From: Rhodospirillaceae bacterium SYSU D60007 | Lineage (GTDB): Bacteria; Pseudomonadota; Alphaproteobacteria; Reyranellales; Reyranellaceae | Direction: 5' to 3' | NCBI GenBank assembly: GCA_003574685.1 | Contig: QOCQ01000006.1 | Span: forward strand, 62,001 to 126,000 | Length of the DNA stretch: 64,000 bases | Part shown: in pieces, positions 49,454 to 60,237 of the stretch | How positions within the stretch are numbered: position 1 is the first letter of the stretch | Layout: each line of letters starts with the position of its first letter | Made by a program: the position numbers and the translations under genes | The notes under the pieces: generated by a model | The model's database searches: none | What the model saw: the letters and a program-made list of their open reading frames with translations, nothing else | What the model was told of the DNA's origin: nothing

Positions 49454-51400
49454 CTAGGCGCCGATCTCGCCGCCATCCTCCCGGGTGATGACCACCACGC
49501 TGGGCCTTGGCGGCATGTCATCCCGGAAGTCGGGCCAGCGGGTGGCCGGCGTGTCAAAGCTGGAGCCGGGTAGGCCGTCAGTGCCCGGGTGCTGGACCGA
49601 CACGAACAGGGTACGGTTGTCGGGCGTGAATTCCGGACCGCACAGCTCGCTGCCCAGCGGACAGGCGAACAAGCGCCTGGTCAGCCAAGCCCCTGGTCCG
49701 GCCGTATCGCAGGCGAACAGCCCATCGGCGATACTGTACTTCGACCAGTTGCGGCCCGTATCAGTGCCGATCCACAACCGGCCCCTGGCATCAAAGGCCA
49801 CGTTGTCGGGCGCGCTGAGCCAGCCGTCGGCAGAAACGCCGGGATGGTACTTCGCGCCGTCCTCTGGCTTCGCGGGGTCTCCTCCCAGAATCGGAATGGT
49901 CCAGGTGAAGACGTCGGCGGCGTGATCCGCGTCCTTGCCGCTGCCGCCGGGCGGGATCATGGCCACGATGTGCCCATGCACGTTGCTGGCCCTGGGATTG
50001 ACCGCATCCACCTCTTCTTCCTTGCGCGCCGCGTTGTTCGTCAGCATGGCATAGACGATGCCCGTCACCGGGTTCGGCTCGACATCCTCCGGCCGGTCCA
50101 TCTTCGTCGCGCCCAGGAGGTCGGCCGCGCGGCGCGCCTCAATCAGCACATCCGCCTGAGAGGCGAAGCCGTTGGCCTCGGTCAGCGGTCCCTCGCCGTG
50201 CACCAACCGGCGCCAGTGCAGCGAGCCGTCGGCCTCGAACCGGGCCACCGACAGCACGCCTGAATCGAGCAGATCGCGATTGGCCGCGCGATTGGCGGGA
50301 TCAAAGACGCCAGAAGTGACAAAGCGATAGATGTACTCAAAGCGTTCGTCGTCACCGCTGTAGAGCACGACGCGTCCGTCCTTGTTGACGATGGTGGATG
50401 CGCCCTCGTGCTTGAAGCGCCCCAGTGCCGTTCGCTTCACCGGAGTTGAGGCCGGATCGTAGGGATCGAGCTCCACGATCCAGCCGAAGCGGTTAGGCTC
50501 GTTGGGTTCGAGCGCGAGATTGAACCGGTCGATATGGCGGCCCCACCATTTGTAGCGGCCGGCGCCTACGCCATAGCGTTCCCGTGCTGCCGCCTCGCCA
50601 TCGGCGGGCGCATCGCCGGAGAAATAGCCGTGAAAGTTCTCCTCGCCGTGCAGCGTGGTGCCCCACGGCGTCTTGCCGCCGGCGCAATTGTTGAGCGTAC
50701 CCAGCACACGTGTGCCGGCGGGGTCGGCACGGGTTTGCAGCCGGGCATGGCCAGCGGCCGGACCGGAAATGCGAACCGGCGTCGTCATGGGCACGCGACG
50801 GCTGAGCCGGCTGTCGGCAACCACCGCCCAGGTGCCGCCGGTGCGGCGCACCTCCACGACCGATAGCCCATGCGCGGCGAGCTCGACCTCGGTACGCTCG
50901 CGGGTCATCAGCTCCAGCACCGATTCGCTCGTGATGCCGGGCCACATGAAGGAGGTGTTGGTGTATTCGTGATTGACGACCAGCAGGCCATGCGTGCTGT
51001 TGTCCGAGCCGGCCGGCAAGGGCAGGTAGGCGAGGAAATCGTTATTATAGCCGAACTGCCGTTCCTGTGCCGCGGCCGTCAGGTTGTGCACCTCGAAAGG
51101 CGGCGCGCCGGCCACGACGGGATCACCCCAGCGGATCAGGATGTCGGCGCGGTAGCCGGGTGCTACGGCATGCGTGGTCGAGGGTTGCGCTGAAACTTCG
51201 GTAAAGGTGAGGCTCGATGCGGTGCGCGCCGCCGATTCGCGTGCTGCCTGCGGCGCCAGCACGCCGGCAACGGCCGTCGAGGCCAGCGCGCGCAACGCCG
51301 CCCGCCGCGACAGGCGCAAGGCCACGATCTCGCCAAAGGCGGGATTTGCGCTGGGGTTGCGGCCGATATCCTCGACAGGATCGTCGTGGCTCAGGTCCAT
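49454..51400 (-). CDS. Tat-exported PhoX-family (DUF839) protein
   Basis: 648 aa. A Tat-type signal with SRRAALRALASTAVAGVL (twin Arg at residues 32-33). The mature part is a beta-propeller with NHEYTNTSFMWPG, AGGKTPWGTTLHGEENFHGYF (here in part), FKHEGASTIV and APDNVAFDARGRLWIGTDT, matching PhoX-like phosphatases that use Ca/Fe. Alkaline phosphatase activity is likely but not certain within DUF839. Start at 51400 follows AAGGGGAG. No Pho-box seen upstream although the pho genes lie 1 kb away. Confidence 0.88.
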   Translation of the reverse strand: MDLSHDDPVEDIGRNPSANPAFGEIVALRLSRRAALRALASTAVAGVLAPQAARESAARTASSLTFTEVSAQPSTTHAVAPGYRADILIRWGDPVVAGAPPFEVHNLTAAAQERQFGYNNDFLAYLPLPAGSDNSTHGLLVVNHEYTNTSFMWPGITSESVLELMTRERTEVELAAHGLSVVEVRRTGGTWAVVADSRLSRRVPMTTPVRISGPAAGHARLQTRADPAGTRVLGTLNNCAGGKTPWGTTLHGEENFHGYFSGDAPADGEAAARERYGVGAGRYKWWGRHIDRFNLALEPNEPNRFGWIVELDPYDPASTPVKRTALGRFKHEGASTIVNKDGRVVLYSGDDERFEYIYRFVTSGVFDPANRAANRDLLDSGVLSVARFEADGSLHWRRLVHGEGPLTEANGFASQADVLIEARRAADLLGATKMDRPEDVEPNPVTGIVYAMLTNNAARKEEEVDAVNPRASNVHGHIVAMIPPGGSGKDADHAADVFTWTIPILGGDPAKPEDGAKYHPGVSADGWLSAPDNVAFDARGRLWIGTDTGRNWSKYSIADGLFACDTAGPGAWLTRRLFACPLGSELCGPEFTPDNRTLFVSVQHPGTDGLPGSSFDTPATRWPDFRDDMPPRPSVVVITREDGGEIGA

Positions 51401-51474
51401 GGTGCTCCCCTTCCTTACCCCGTTCCCGCGGTGACAAACTAGGCCCTTCGGGCCGGGCGGCCAATGGAGGTTCC

Positions 51475-52302
51475 ATGAGCGGGTTGGGTGATCTGATCGA
51501 GCGCCGCTTTGGCGAGCGGGTTGAGGCGGACGTGCCGCCGGAAACGGACGCGATACTGCAGCGCATGCTGTCGCGCAGCGTACGACGGGCGTTCCTCGAA
51601 AAGCCGGTAGAGCCGGCGTTGCTGCGCATGCTCTGCGCCGCGGCCTTGGCATCGCCCACCAAGAGCGACCTTCAGCAGGGCGATATCCTGATTGTCGATG
51701 ATCCGGCACGCCGGGCGGCGATCTTTGCCACCATTCCCGACCATCCCTGGCTTGCCGCCGCGCCGGTGTTCCTCGTCTTCCTCGGCAACAACCGCCGGCA
51801 GCGGCAGATCCATGCCTGGCGCGGCAAGCCCTTCGCCAACGATCATCTCGACGCCTTCTTCAACGCCGCCGTGGACGGGGCGATCGTGCTGGCAAGCTTC
51901 GTCGCGGCCGCGGAGGCCGTCGGGCTGGGCTGTTGCCCGATCAGCCAGATACGCAATCAGGCCCGGCTGGTTTCCGACACGCTGGAACTGCCCGCGCATG
52001 TGTTCCCGATCGCCGGCCTGGCGATGGGATGGCCGGCCCGTCCGGGCGAGCTCAGCCTGCGCCTGCCGCTTGACGTGAGGGTGCATCAGGACCGCTTCGG
52101 CGAGACGGGGCTTTCGGACAGGATCGATGCCTACGACCGTCGTCGTGCTACGGTGCAGCCCTACCGCCGGCAGCGGGATGAGGCGCGCTTCGGGCATGCA
52201 CCCTTCTACGGCTGGTCGGAGGACAAGGCCCGCCAGTATGCGCGTGTCGAGCGTGATACTTTCGGTGACTATGTACGTGCCCAAGGGTTCACCCTGGAGT
52301 AA
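51475..52302 (+). CDS. Nitroreductase (NfsA/FRP-type, NADPH-dependent)
   Basis: 275 aa FMN protein. Features of the group: RMLSRSVRRAFLEKPVEPALLRMLCAAALASPTKSDLQ (here in part; FMN-phosphate binding), VDGAIVLASFVAAAEAVGLGCCPISQIR (dimer/active site, about residues 125-152) and a C-terminal DRIDAYDRRRA. It reduces quinones or nitroaromatics; native substrate unknown. Different from the short nitroreductase at 2739-3341. It is divergent from the phoX-like gene (74-bp gap) and convergent with phoB. Confidence 0.9.
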   Translation: MSGLGDLIERRFGERVEADVPPETDAILQRMLSRSVRRAFLEKPVEPALLRMLCAAALASPTKSDLQQGDILIVDDPARRAAIFATIPDHPWLAAAPVFLVFLGNNRRQRQIHAWRGKPFANDHLDAFFNAAVDGAIVLASFVAAAEAVGLGCCPISQIRNQARLVSDTLELPAHVFPIAGLAMGWPARPGELSLRLPLDVRVHQDRFGETGLSDRIDAYDRRRATVQPYRRQRDEARFGHAPFYGWSEDKARQYARVERDTFGDYVRAQGFTLE

Positions 52303-52311
52303 CGCGGGCCG

Positions 52312-52346
52312 CGGAAAAAAGAACCCCTCTCCGTGGGAAAGAGGGG
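52312..52346 (-). terminator. Intrinsic terminator after phoB
   Basis: On the minus strand CCCCTCT (52346-52340) pairs with AGAGGGG (52330-52324) over a 9-nt loop and is followed by TTCTTTTTTCC. It ends the phoB side of the Pho operon, about 150 bp after the phoB stop. The 52347-52495 remainder has no gene. Confidence 0.7.
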
Positions 52347-52495
52347 CTCGAGTTTGGCGTCGCGGGCCCGTCAGGGGTTGGACCGGACGACGCGCGGGGA
52401 AATGATCGTGGGTGCAGGTCTATGGGCTGCGGGTTGCCCGGGGATGACCGCGGCATGTCACGGCCATGACAGGCTGTGAAGAGCGGGGAAGGCGC

Positions 52496-53197
52496 TCAGC
52501 TTGCCTGGGCGTCCAGCGCGTAGCCGGCGGCGCGCACGGTGCGGATCAGATCGGGATGGCCGTCCATGTTGAGGGCGACCCGCAGGCGGCGGATATGCAC
52601 GTCCACGGTGCGCGCCTCGATATAGACGTCGCGACCCCACACCGAGTCGAGAAGCTGCTCGCGCGTGAAGACACGCCCGGGATGCTCCATGAAATGCCGC
52701 AGCAGGCGGAATTCGGTTGGACCGAGATGCACCGGCTTGCCCTGCCGGGTGACGCGGTGCTGCACGAGGTCCATCGTCAGGTCGGCATAGGTCAGCACCT
52801 CATCCGCCAGCGCCGGGCGGATGCGCCGAAGCACGGCGCGGATGCGCGCGATCAGCTCGGCCGGTGAGAATGGCTTGCTGACGTAGTCGTCGGCGCCCGC
52901 ATCCAGCCCGCGCACACGGTCATGTTCCTCGCCGCGCGCGGTCAGCAGGATGATCGGGATGTTGGCCGTGCCCGGCGCGCGGCGGAGCTGCCGGCAGACC
53001 TCGATGCCCGACATCAGCGGCAGCATCCAGTCCAGCAACACCAGATCGGGCCGGTCGTCCTCGACAGCGTGCATCGCCGCCTCGCCGTCGGCGGCGGTCG
53101 ACACGCGGTAGCCGGCGCGTTCGAGGTTGTAGCGCAGCAACTCGACCAGCGGCGCCTCGTCCTCGACGATCAGGATATGGGTTCTGTTGGCGCTCAT
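52496..53197 (-). CDS. phoB: Phosphate regulon response regulator PhoB
   Basis: 233 aa OmpR-family regulator. Receiver (residues 1-120: ILIVEDEAPLVELLRYNL, phospho-Asp in VLLDWMLPLMSG, Lys in DYVSKPFSPAEL). Winged-helix DNA-binding domain 135-233 with GPTEFRLLRHFMEHPGRVFTREQLLDSVWG (here in part) and RTVDVHIRRLRVAL. Activated by PhoR when phosphate is low; binds Pho boxes. It is the last gene of the pst-pho series, 37 nt after phoU. Confidence 0.95.
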   Translation of the reverse strand: MSANRTHILIVEDEAPLVELLRYNLERAGYRVSTAADGEAAMHAVEDDRPDLVLLDWMLPLMSGIEVCRQLRRAPGTANIPIILLTARGEEHDRVRGLDAGADDYVSKPFSPAELIARIRAVLRRIRPALADEVLTYADLTMDLVQHRVTRQGKPVHLGPTEFRLLRHFMEHPGRVFTREQLLDSVWGRDVYIEARTVDVHIRRLRVALNMDGHPDLIRTVRAAGYALDAQAS

Positions 53198-53234
53198 GCC
53201 GACGGGGGATCGGTCGGCGCCGGGGTGGCTGATC

Positions 53235-53921
53235 TCATGAAGTCCCACGGGGTCGCTCCTCGACAACCTCCTCACCGGTCCACCGGTAGAGGAGGAGCTC
53301 CGCGATATTGGTGGCGTGATCGCCGATGCGTTCGATGTTCTTGGCCATGAACATGAGCTGGGTGCAGGCAGAGATGTTGCGGGCATCCTCCATCATGTAG
53401 GTCAGCAATTCGCGTACCAGTCCGTGATAGACGTCATCGATCTCCGCATCGCGCGTCCATACGGCGCGGGCCCGCGCTACATCCTTCGAAGCCAGCGAAT
53501 CGAGCACGTCCTTCAGCAGCGCCTGCACCAGCCTGCCGAGACGCTCCACGCCGGTCAGCGCCGGGGACGGCGTGGTCAGCGACTGCAGCTGGAGCGAGCG
53601 CTTGGCGACGTTCTTGGCGTAGTCGGCGATGCGCTCCAGGGCGCTCGCGATCTTGATGGCGGTCACGATGACGCGCAGGTCGTCGGCCATCGGCTGGCGC
53701 AGCGCCAGCATGCGCACCACCTGGTTCTGGACCGTGCGGTCGAGTTCGTCGACACGGTGATCGGCCTTCATCACCTTCTCGGCCGTCGCGGAGTCGCGCT
53801 CGCGCAGGGCGGAGAGGGCCATGGCGAGCTGCGATTCGGAGAGACCGCCCATCTCGGAGATGGAGGCATCGAGCTTGCGCAACTCGTCGTCGAAACGCTT
53901 GACCAGATGCTCGGCAGGCAT
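53235..53921 (-). CDS. phoU: Phosphate signalling protein PhoU
   Basis: 228 aa all-helical protein with two PhoU domains (about residues 18-105 and 120-210). E-x-x-D/metal-binding helices appear in KADHRVDELDRTVQNQVVRML and RDAEIDDVYHGLVRELL and the second-half NIERIGDHATNIAE. It mediates inhibition of PhoR by the Pst transporter when phosphate is ample. It follows pstB by 23 nt and precedes phoB by 37 nt. Confidence 0.95.
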   Translation of the reverse strand: MPAEHLVKRFDDELRKLDASISEMGGLSESQLAMALSALRERDSATAEKVMKADHRVDELDRTVQNQVVRMLALRQPMADDLRVIVTAIKIASALERIADYAKNVAKRSLQLQSLTTPSPALTGVERLGRLVQALLKDVLDSLASKDVARARAVWTRDAEIDDVYHGLVRELLTYMMEDARNISACTQLMFMAKNIERIGDHATNIAELLLYRWTGEEVVEERPRGTS

Positions 53922-53944
53922 CGTTCACTCCCGGGATGGCAGCT

Positions 53945-54760
53945 TCAGCCGAAGCGACCGGTGATGTAGGCCCGTGTCCGCTCTTCCCTCGGATTGGTGA
54001 AGATCTGCGAGGTTTCACCAACCTCCACAAGATCGCCGAGATGGAAGAACGCGGTACGCTGCGACACGCGCGCGGCCTGCTGCATGGAATGCGTCACGAT
54101 CACGATCGTGAAGTTCTCGCGCAGCTCGTCCATCAGCTCCTCGATCCGGGCCGTGGCGATCGGGTCGAGTGCCGAACAGGGCTCGTCCATCAGGATCACC
54201 TCCGGGCTCACCGCGATGGCACGGGCGATGCAGAGGCGCTGCTGCTGGCCGCCGGACAGTCCGGTCCCCGGCTTCTCCAGGCGATCCTTGACTTCGTTCC
54301 ACAGGCCGGCGCGCACAAGGCTGCTCTCGACGATCTCGTCGAGCTCGTCCTTGCCCTGGGCGATGCCGTGGATCTTCGGGCCGTACGCCACGTTCTCGTA
54401 GATGGACTTGGGGAACGGGTTCGGTTTCTGGAACACCATGCCGACCCTGGCGCGCAACTGCACCACATCGATGTCGCGATCGTAGATGTCGTCGCCGTCG
54501 ATCTCGATCCGGCCCTCGACCCGGCAACCCTCGACGACGTCGTTCATGCGGTTCAGGCAGCGCAGGAAGGTCGACTTGCCGCAGCCCGACGGCCCGATCA
54601 GGGCCGTCACCTCGCGTTCGTGGATGTCGAGATCGATCCCGTGCAACGCTTCCTTGTCGCCATAGAAGACCTTGACGCCGCGCGATATCACCTTCGGCGC
54701 CCGGTTGGCTTGCGCGGCGTTGCCGGCAGCAGCGACCGGTTCGACTGTCAGGGCATTCAT
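53945..54760 (-). CDS. pstB: Phosphate ABC transporter ATPase PstB
   Basis: 271 aa. Walker [10 protein letters not shown] (about residues 52-60), Q-loop [14 protein letters not shown] signature LSGGQQQRL (about 165-173), Walker [14 protein letters not shown] (about 183-195) and H-loop VTHSMQQA. It drives phosphate uptake with PstC and PstA. pstA stops 10 nt before its start and phoU follows. Confidence 0.97.
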   Translation of the reverse strand: MNALTVEPVAAAGNAAQANRAPKVISRGVKVFYGDKEALHGIDLDIHEREVTALIGPSGCGKSTFLRCLNRMNDVVEGCRVEGRIEIDGDDIYDRDIDVVQLRARVGMVFQKPNPFPKSIYENVAYGPKIHGIAQGKDELDEIVESSLVRAGLWNEVKDRLEKPGTGLSGGQQQRLCIARAIAVSPEVILMDEPCSALDPIATARIEELMDELRENFTIVIVTHSMQQAARVSQRTAFFHLGDLVEVGETSQIFTNPREERTRAYITGRFG

Positions 54761-54770
54761 CGCTTTCTCC

Positions 54771-56096
54771 CTACCACCGCCGCTCGAACCTGCGACGCAG
54801 GATCACGGCGGTGGCGTTCATCACCACCAGGAAGGCCAGCAGGATAAGAATGGCCGCGGATGTGCGCTCCACAAAGGCGCGTTCCGAAGCGCCGGCCCAC
54901 ATGTAGATCTGCACCGGCAGGGCGGTCGCCGGATCGAACGGTGTCGCCGGGTAGGCAACCACGAAGGCCACCATGCCGATCAGCAGCAGCGGAGCCGTCT
55001 CCCCCAGCGCACGGGCCATGCCGATGATGGTGCCGGTCAGCACGCCGGGCATCGCCAGCGGCACCACATGATGCATGATCACCTGCATCTTCGAGGCGCC
55101 GACACCCAGCGCCGCCTCGCGGATCGAGGGCGGCACGGCCTTGATCGAGGCGCGCGTGGCGATGATCACGACCGGCAGGGTCATCAGCGACAGCACGAGG
55201 CCGCCGACGACCGGGGCCGAACGCGGCATGCCGAAGAAATTGAGGAAGATCGCCAGCCCCAGCAGGCCGAAGACGATCGAGGGCACGGCAGCGAGGTTGT
55301 TGATGTTGACTTCGATGAGGTCGGTCCAGCGATTGCGCGGCGCGAATTCCTCCAGATACACGGCTGCTGCCACGCCGACCGGCAAGGCGGTCAGCAGCAC
55401 CACCAGCATCATGTAGAGCGAACCCACGATGGCCACGCCCATGCCGGCCTGCTCCGGGTCGCTGGAGGCGCCATTGACGAAGAGCGCCGTGTTGAACTGC
55501 CTGTCGATGCGCCCGTCTGCCGTCAGCCTGTCGATCCAGGCGATCTGGCGATCGTTCAGGCGGCGGCGGTCCTCGGCGAGCTGGCGCTGCTTCTGGTCCT
55601 TGAGGAACGTGTCGACGTCGGCCGACGCCGAGATCCAGACCGGCACTGTCTTGCCGATCAACGTCGGATCGGCCAGTACGATCCGCCGCAGTTCGCTGTC
55701 GGCGCCGTTGGACATCAGGGCGTAAGCCTCGCGCCGTGCGACGCGGTCGCTGCCGATACCCAGTGTCGTGCGCAGGGCCGTGCGCACCATCGCCGTGTAG
55801 TCTGCCGTACGCAGCGCCGTGTCGTCGACCGTGCCGCCCGGCGCGAGAATCTCGCGGTCAAGCGTGACATCGAACTTGATGCGCGTCTGCTGCAGGGCGC
55901 CATAGCCTTGCAGGATCAGCGTGGCGAAGAGCCACACCAGAAATGCCAATCCGAAGACGATCGCAGCCACGCCGTAGGCGCGAAAGCGCCGCTCGGCCGC
56001 GTAGCGTGCGCGTATGCGCTTGCTGTCGAACGTCAGCTTGCGCGGCGTACGTGCGAGGGGGTCGGCGGTGGACATGCGAAGCGTTGAGTCGGTCAT
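54771..56096 (-). CDS. pstA: Phosphate ABC transporter permease PstA (long form)
   Basis: 441 aa, about 145 residues longer than E. coli PstA. N-terminal TM at about 38-62 and a large periplasmic region (about 65-205, DUF3333) precede the permease domain: [46 protein letters not shown] and the [28 protein letters not shown] loop (here in part) contacting PstB. The long form is the usual type in alphaproteobacteria. It lies 18 nt after pstC. Confidence 0.95.
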   Translation of the reverse strand: MTDSTLRMSTADPLARTPRKLTFDSKRIRARYAAERRFRAYGVAAIVFGLAFLVWLFATLILQGYGALQQTRIKFDVTLDREILAPGGTVDDTALRTADYTAMVRTALRTTLGIGSDRVARREAYALMSNGADSELRRIVLADPTLIGKTVPVWISASADVDTFLKDQKQRQLAEDRRRLNDRQIAWIDRLTADGRIDRQFNTALFVNGASSDPEQAGMGVAIVGSLYMMLVVLLTALPVGVAAAVYLEEFAPRNRWTDLIEVNINNLAAVPSIVFGLLGLAIFLNFFGMPRSAPVVGGLVLSLMTLPVVIIATRASIKAVPPSIREAALGVGASKMQVIMHHVVPLAMPGVLTGTIIGMARALGETAPLLLIGMVAFVVAYPATPFDPATALPVQIYMWAGASERAFVERTSAAILILLAFLVVMNATAVILRRRFERRW

Positions 56097-56114
56097 GGTG
56101 CGGTTCCGCGCGTC

Positions 56115-57494
<1,380 letters not shown>

Positions 57495-57553
57495 GGCAGG
57501 TTCCGTCGGAGCCAGAGGCGGCCGGCGTGCGACCGGCACGCCGGCCGCAAGCG

Positions 57554-58585
57554 TCAGTTCACCAGCGCGCCCTTGCCGAAGGCTGCGCGAACGGCTGCGC
57601 GCTCGGCAGCCGGCATGGGAATGAGGCCCTTGTCGACAGCCATGCCTTCATCGCCCACGATCTTGTCGCTGAGAAAGAACTGCACGTATTCCTTCAGGCC
57701 CGGAATGACCCCGATGTGGGCCTTCTTGACGTAGAAGTAGAGAGGCCGCGAAACGGGATACTTGCCATCAGCGATGGTCTCGACGCTGGGCTCGATGCCC
57801 GACACGGTCGCCACCTGGATCTTGTCCCGGTTCTGGTCGTAGAAGCTGAGGCCGAACACACCCACCGCGGTCGGCGTGCGCTGCAGGCGCGCCAGCGTCT
57901 CGGTGTAGTCCCCGTCGATATCCACTGACAGGCCATCCTTGCGCACGGCCTTGCAGGCGTTGGCCCTGGCCTTGGCATCGGTGATCGCCTTGATCTCGGG
58001 GAAGTCGTGGCAGCCTGCCTCGAGCACCTTCTCCTCGAAGACCTCGCGCGTGCCGTGCTTCTCGCCGGGGATGAAGAGCTGGATCGGCTGATCCGGCAGC
58101 TTCGGGTCGATCTCCTTCCAGTTCCTGTAGGGGTTCGCCGCCAGCTTGCCCTTCACGGGCACCTGAGCGGCCACTGCCAGGTAGATGTGCTTCGGCTCGA
58201 GCGCGAACTTGCCGCTTTGGGTGCTGCTGGCAAAGACGATGCCGTCATAGCCGATCTTGATTTCCTGGATCTCTGCGACGCCGTTCTTCTTGCACTCCTC
58301 GATCTCCCGCGGCCTGATCTTGCGGGAGGAGTTGGCGATATCGATCGTGTTCTCGCCGATGCCGCCGCAGAAATTCTTCAGGCCCGCCGACGATCCGCCC
58401 GATTCGACGATCGGCGTCTTGAACTTGCCGGCGAACGCCTTTCCGAACTGCTCGGCGGCGATGTTCGCGAACGGCAAGACTGTCGATGAGCCGGCAATCT
58501 GGATCTGGTCGCGCGCCTGCGCGGTGCCTGTCGCCAGCACGGCCAGCGCCGTGAATGTCCCGGCGGCAATGGTTCTGACCAGCAT
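57554..58585 (-). CDS. pstS: Phosphate-binding periplasmic protein PstS
   Basis: 343 aa with signal peptide (1-24, ending TAQA). Phosphate-binding loops: IQIAGSSTVLPF near the N-terminus, ESGGSSAGLKNFCGG and HGTREVFEEKV, plus DIANSSRKI. It delivers phosphate to PstCAB. A Pho-box-like site lies upstream, and it is the first gene of the operon's transport part. It has several Cys residues, so disulfides in the periplasm are possible. Confidence 0.95.
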   Translation of the reverse strand: MLVRTIAAGTFTALAVLATGTAQARDQIQIAGSSTVLPFANIAAEQFGKAFAGKFKTPIVESGGSSAGLKNFCGGIGENTIDIANSSRKIRPREIEECKKNGVAEIQEIKIGYDGIVFASSTQSGKFALEPKHIYLAVAAQVPVKGKLAANPYRNWKEIDPKLPDQPIQLFIPGEKHGTREVFEEKVLEAGCHDFPEIKAITDAKARANACKAVRKDGLSVDIDGDYTETLARLQRTPTAVGVFGLSFYDQNRDKIQVATVSGIEPSVETIADGKYPVSRPLYFYVKKAHIGVIPGLKEYVQFFLSDKIVGDEGMAVDKGLIPMPAAERAAVRAAFGKGALVN

Positions 58586-58696
58586 GGGAACTCCATATTC
58601 TGTAGCCGCGGTCCAGGGCTCGAGCGGCGGGGACCGGCAAATCCGCCGTTGGGCGGCAGTCCTAGGAAGCGGACAACAAGCTTTTATTTCGTATTT

Positions 58697-58714
58697 GTTT
58701 CGGTTGGATGACAG
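58697..58714 (-). promoter_or_regulatory. Pho-box-like PhoB site upstream of pstS
   Basis: On the minus strand CTGTCATCCAACCGAAAC has a perfect first 7-mer of the Pho box (CTGTCAT) and, 11 bp on, a poor second one (CCGAAAC). A TTTGACG 11 bp further upstream could be another half-site. It is 112 bp before pstS, in the 194-bp gap after phoR, a place expected for PhoB autocontrol. Confidence 0.5.
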
Positions 58715-58779
58715 GCGGTGCGTCAAACCTGCACGCAGATTGTGAGATGACCCGCTTGTGGCTTGAGATGCTGCGGTTT

Positions 58780-60180
58780 TCAGCTTCCCGCAGGTTTCCG
58801 TGCGGTGGTGGAAAACTGCTCGGCGGGCAGCAGAACGGTGAAGCTCGATCCTTCCCCGACCGTGCTTGTGACCTCGAGCCGGCCGCGGTGCCGGTTCAGC
58901 ACGTGCTTCACGATCGCCAGACCCAGGCCTGTTCCACCCATTTGGCGGGAGCGCGCGGTGTCGACCCGATAGAACCGCTCCGTGAGGCGCGGTAGGTGCT
59001 CGGCGGCGATTCCTTCGCCCTGGTCGTGTACCACCAGCCGCACGCCACCATTGACCGGCGCCGCCTCGACCATCACCTGGGTGCCCGGGCGCGTGTACTT
59101 CACCGCATTGTCGATCAGGTTCTGGAACGCCATGGCCAGCTCGTCGCGATCGCCGATAACCGCGGGCAGGTCCGCCGCGACCTGCAGGCGCAACGTCACG
59201 TCGCGCGGGCGCGCCTTCATTTCCAGCATCTCGACAAGGCCCTTCAGCAGGGGACCGAGCTCAACACGTCCTGTCGGCGGTTCGTGCTCGCGCTGCTCGA
59301 TACGTGACAGCGACAGCAGGTCCTCGACCAGCCGGCGCATGCGGCCGGTCTGCTCGGCCATGATACCAAGGAAGCGGTCCCGCGCCTCGGCATCGTCCCG
59401 CGCCGAACCGCGCAGGGTCTCGACGAAACCCACCAGGCTGGCCAGCGGCGTGCGCAGCTCGTGGCTGGCGTTGGCCACGAAATCGGCGCGCATGCGCTCG
59501 GCACGCCGCAGCGCCGTCATGTCATGCAGCACGACCAGCACCGATGAACCATCGTCGGTGGGGCGCGGCAGCACGGCAACATGCGCCGCCAGGATGCGCT
59601 CGGGCGGCCCGGGCACAACGATCTCGGCCGGTTCTTGAACGGGCGTGCCGGCCAGCGCCGCATCGACGGCATCGAGCAGGGCCGGTTGCCGCAAGGTGGC
59701 CGAAAGGTCGCGGCCGGTCTCGATCGGACCCAGCAAGGTGCTGGCCGCGCGATTGAACCGCACGACCCGGCGGTTGCGGTCGATGCCCAGCAGCGGATCG
59801 GGCAGTCCATCGACGATGGCCTGCGCCGAGGCGGAGAGCGAATCGATCGAGGCGCGCTGGCGCCGCCAAAGGCGCGCGAGCGCAGCCACGCCGCCGGCCA
59901 GCTCCTCGGCGGCCGGAGAGAGGACGAAACGCGGTACCTCCGCCTCGTCGCCATGAGACAAGGCTTCGACGAAGCGCGCAAACCGGCCGACCGACAGCAG
60001 ATAGCGACGCACGACGATAGCCGTGACGAAAGTAATGGCGCCGAAGGCGACCAGTGCGTGCAGCAGCGGCAGGGCGCCGATCCAGACGAGCACCACCAAC
60101 GCCACGCCGGATGGCGCCAGCGCGATGGCGTTGGCAACCAGGTGACGGCGCAGCGGCAGCGGCGGCAGTAGCTCGGCCAT
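58780..60180 (-). CDS. phoR: Phosphate regulon sensor histidine kinase PhoR
   Basis: 466 aa. Two TM helices near the N-terminus (about residues 13-60), a PAS domain (about 115-220) and a kinase core: H-box FVANASHELRTPLASLVGF (about residue 242-247), N-box NLIDNAVKYT, G1 HDQGEGIAAEHLPRLTERFYR (here in part) and G2 GTGLGLAIVKHVL. It phosphorylates PhoB at low phosphate. Its gene is the first of the pho/pst series, with the pstS promoter between them. Confidence 0.94.
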   Translation of the reverse strand: MAELLPPLPLRRHLVANAIALAPSGVALVVLVWIGALPLLHALVAFGAITFVTAIVVRRYLLSVGRFARFVEALSHGDEAEVPRFVLSPAAEELAGGVAALARLWRRQRASIDSLSASAQAIVDGLPDPLLGIDRNRRVVRFNRAASTLLGPIETGRDLSATLRQPALLDAVDAALAGTPVQEPAEIVVPGPPERILAAHVAVLPRPTDDGSSVLVVLHDMTALRRAERMRADFVANASHELRTPLASLVGFVETLRGSARDDAEARDRFLGIMAEQTGRMRRLVEDLLSLSRIEQREHEPPTGRVELGPLLKGLVEMLEMKARPRDVTLRLQVAADLPAVIGDRDELAMAFQNLIDNAVKYTRPGTQVMVEAAPVNGGVRLVVHDQGEGIAAEHLPRLTERFYRVDTARSRQMGGTGLGLAIVKHVLNRHRGRLEVTSTVGEGSSFTVLLPAEQFSTTARKPAGS

Positions 60181-60237
60181 ACGCTGATTATACGCCGGAA
60201 GCGTGCGCCACCGGCGCAGGCTGAAGTCGAGTGACGG

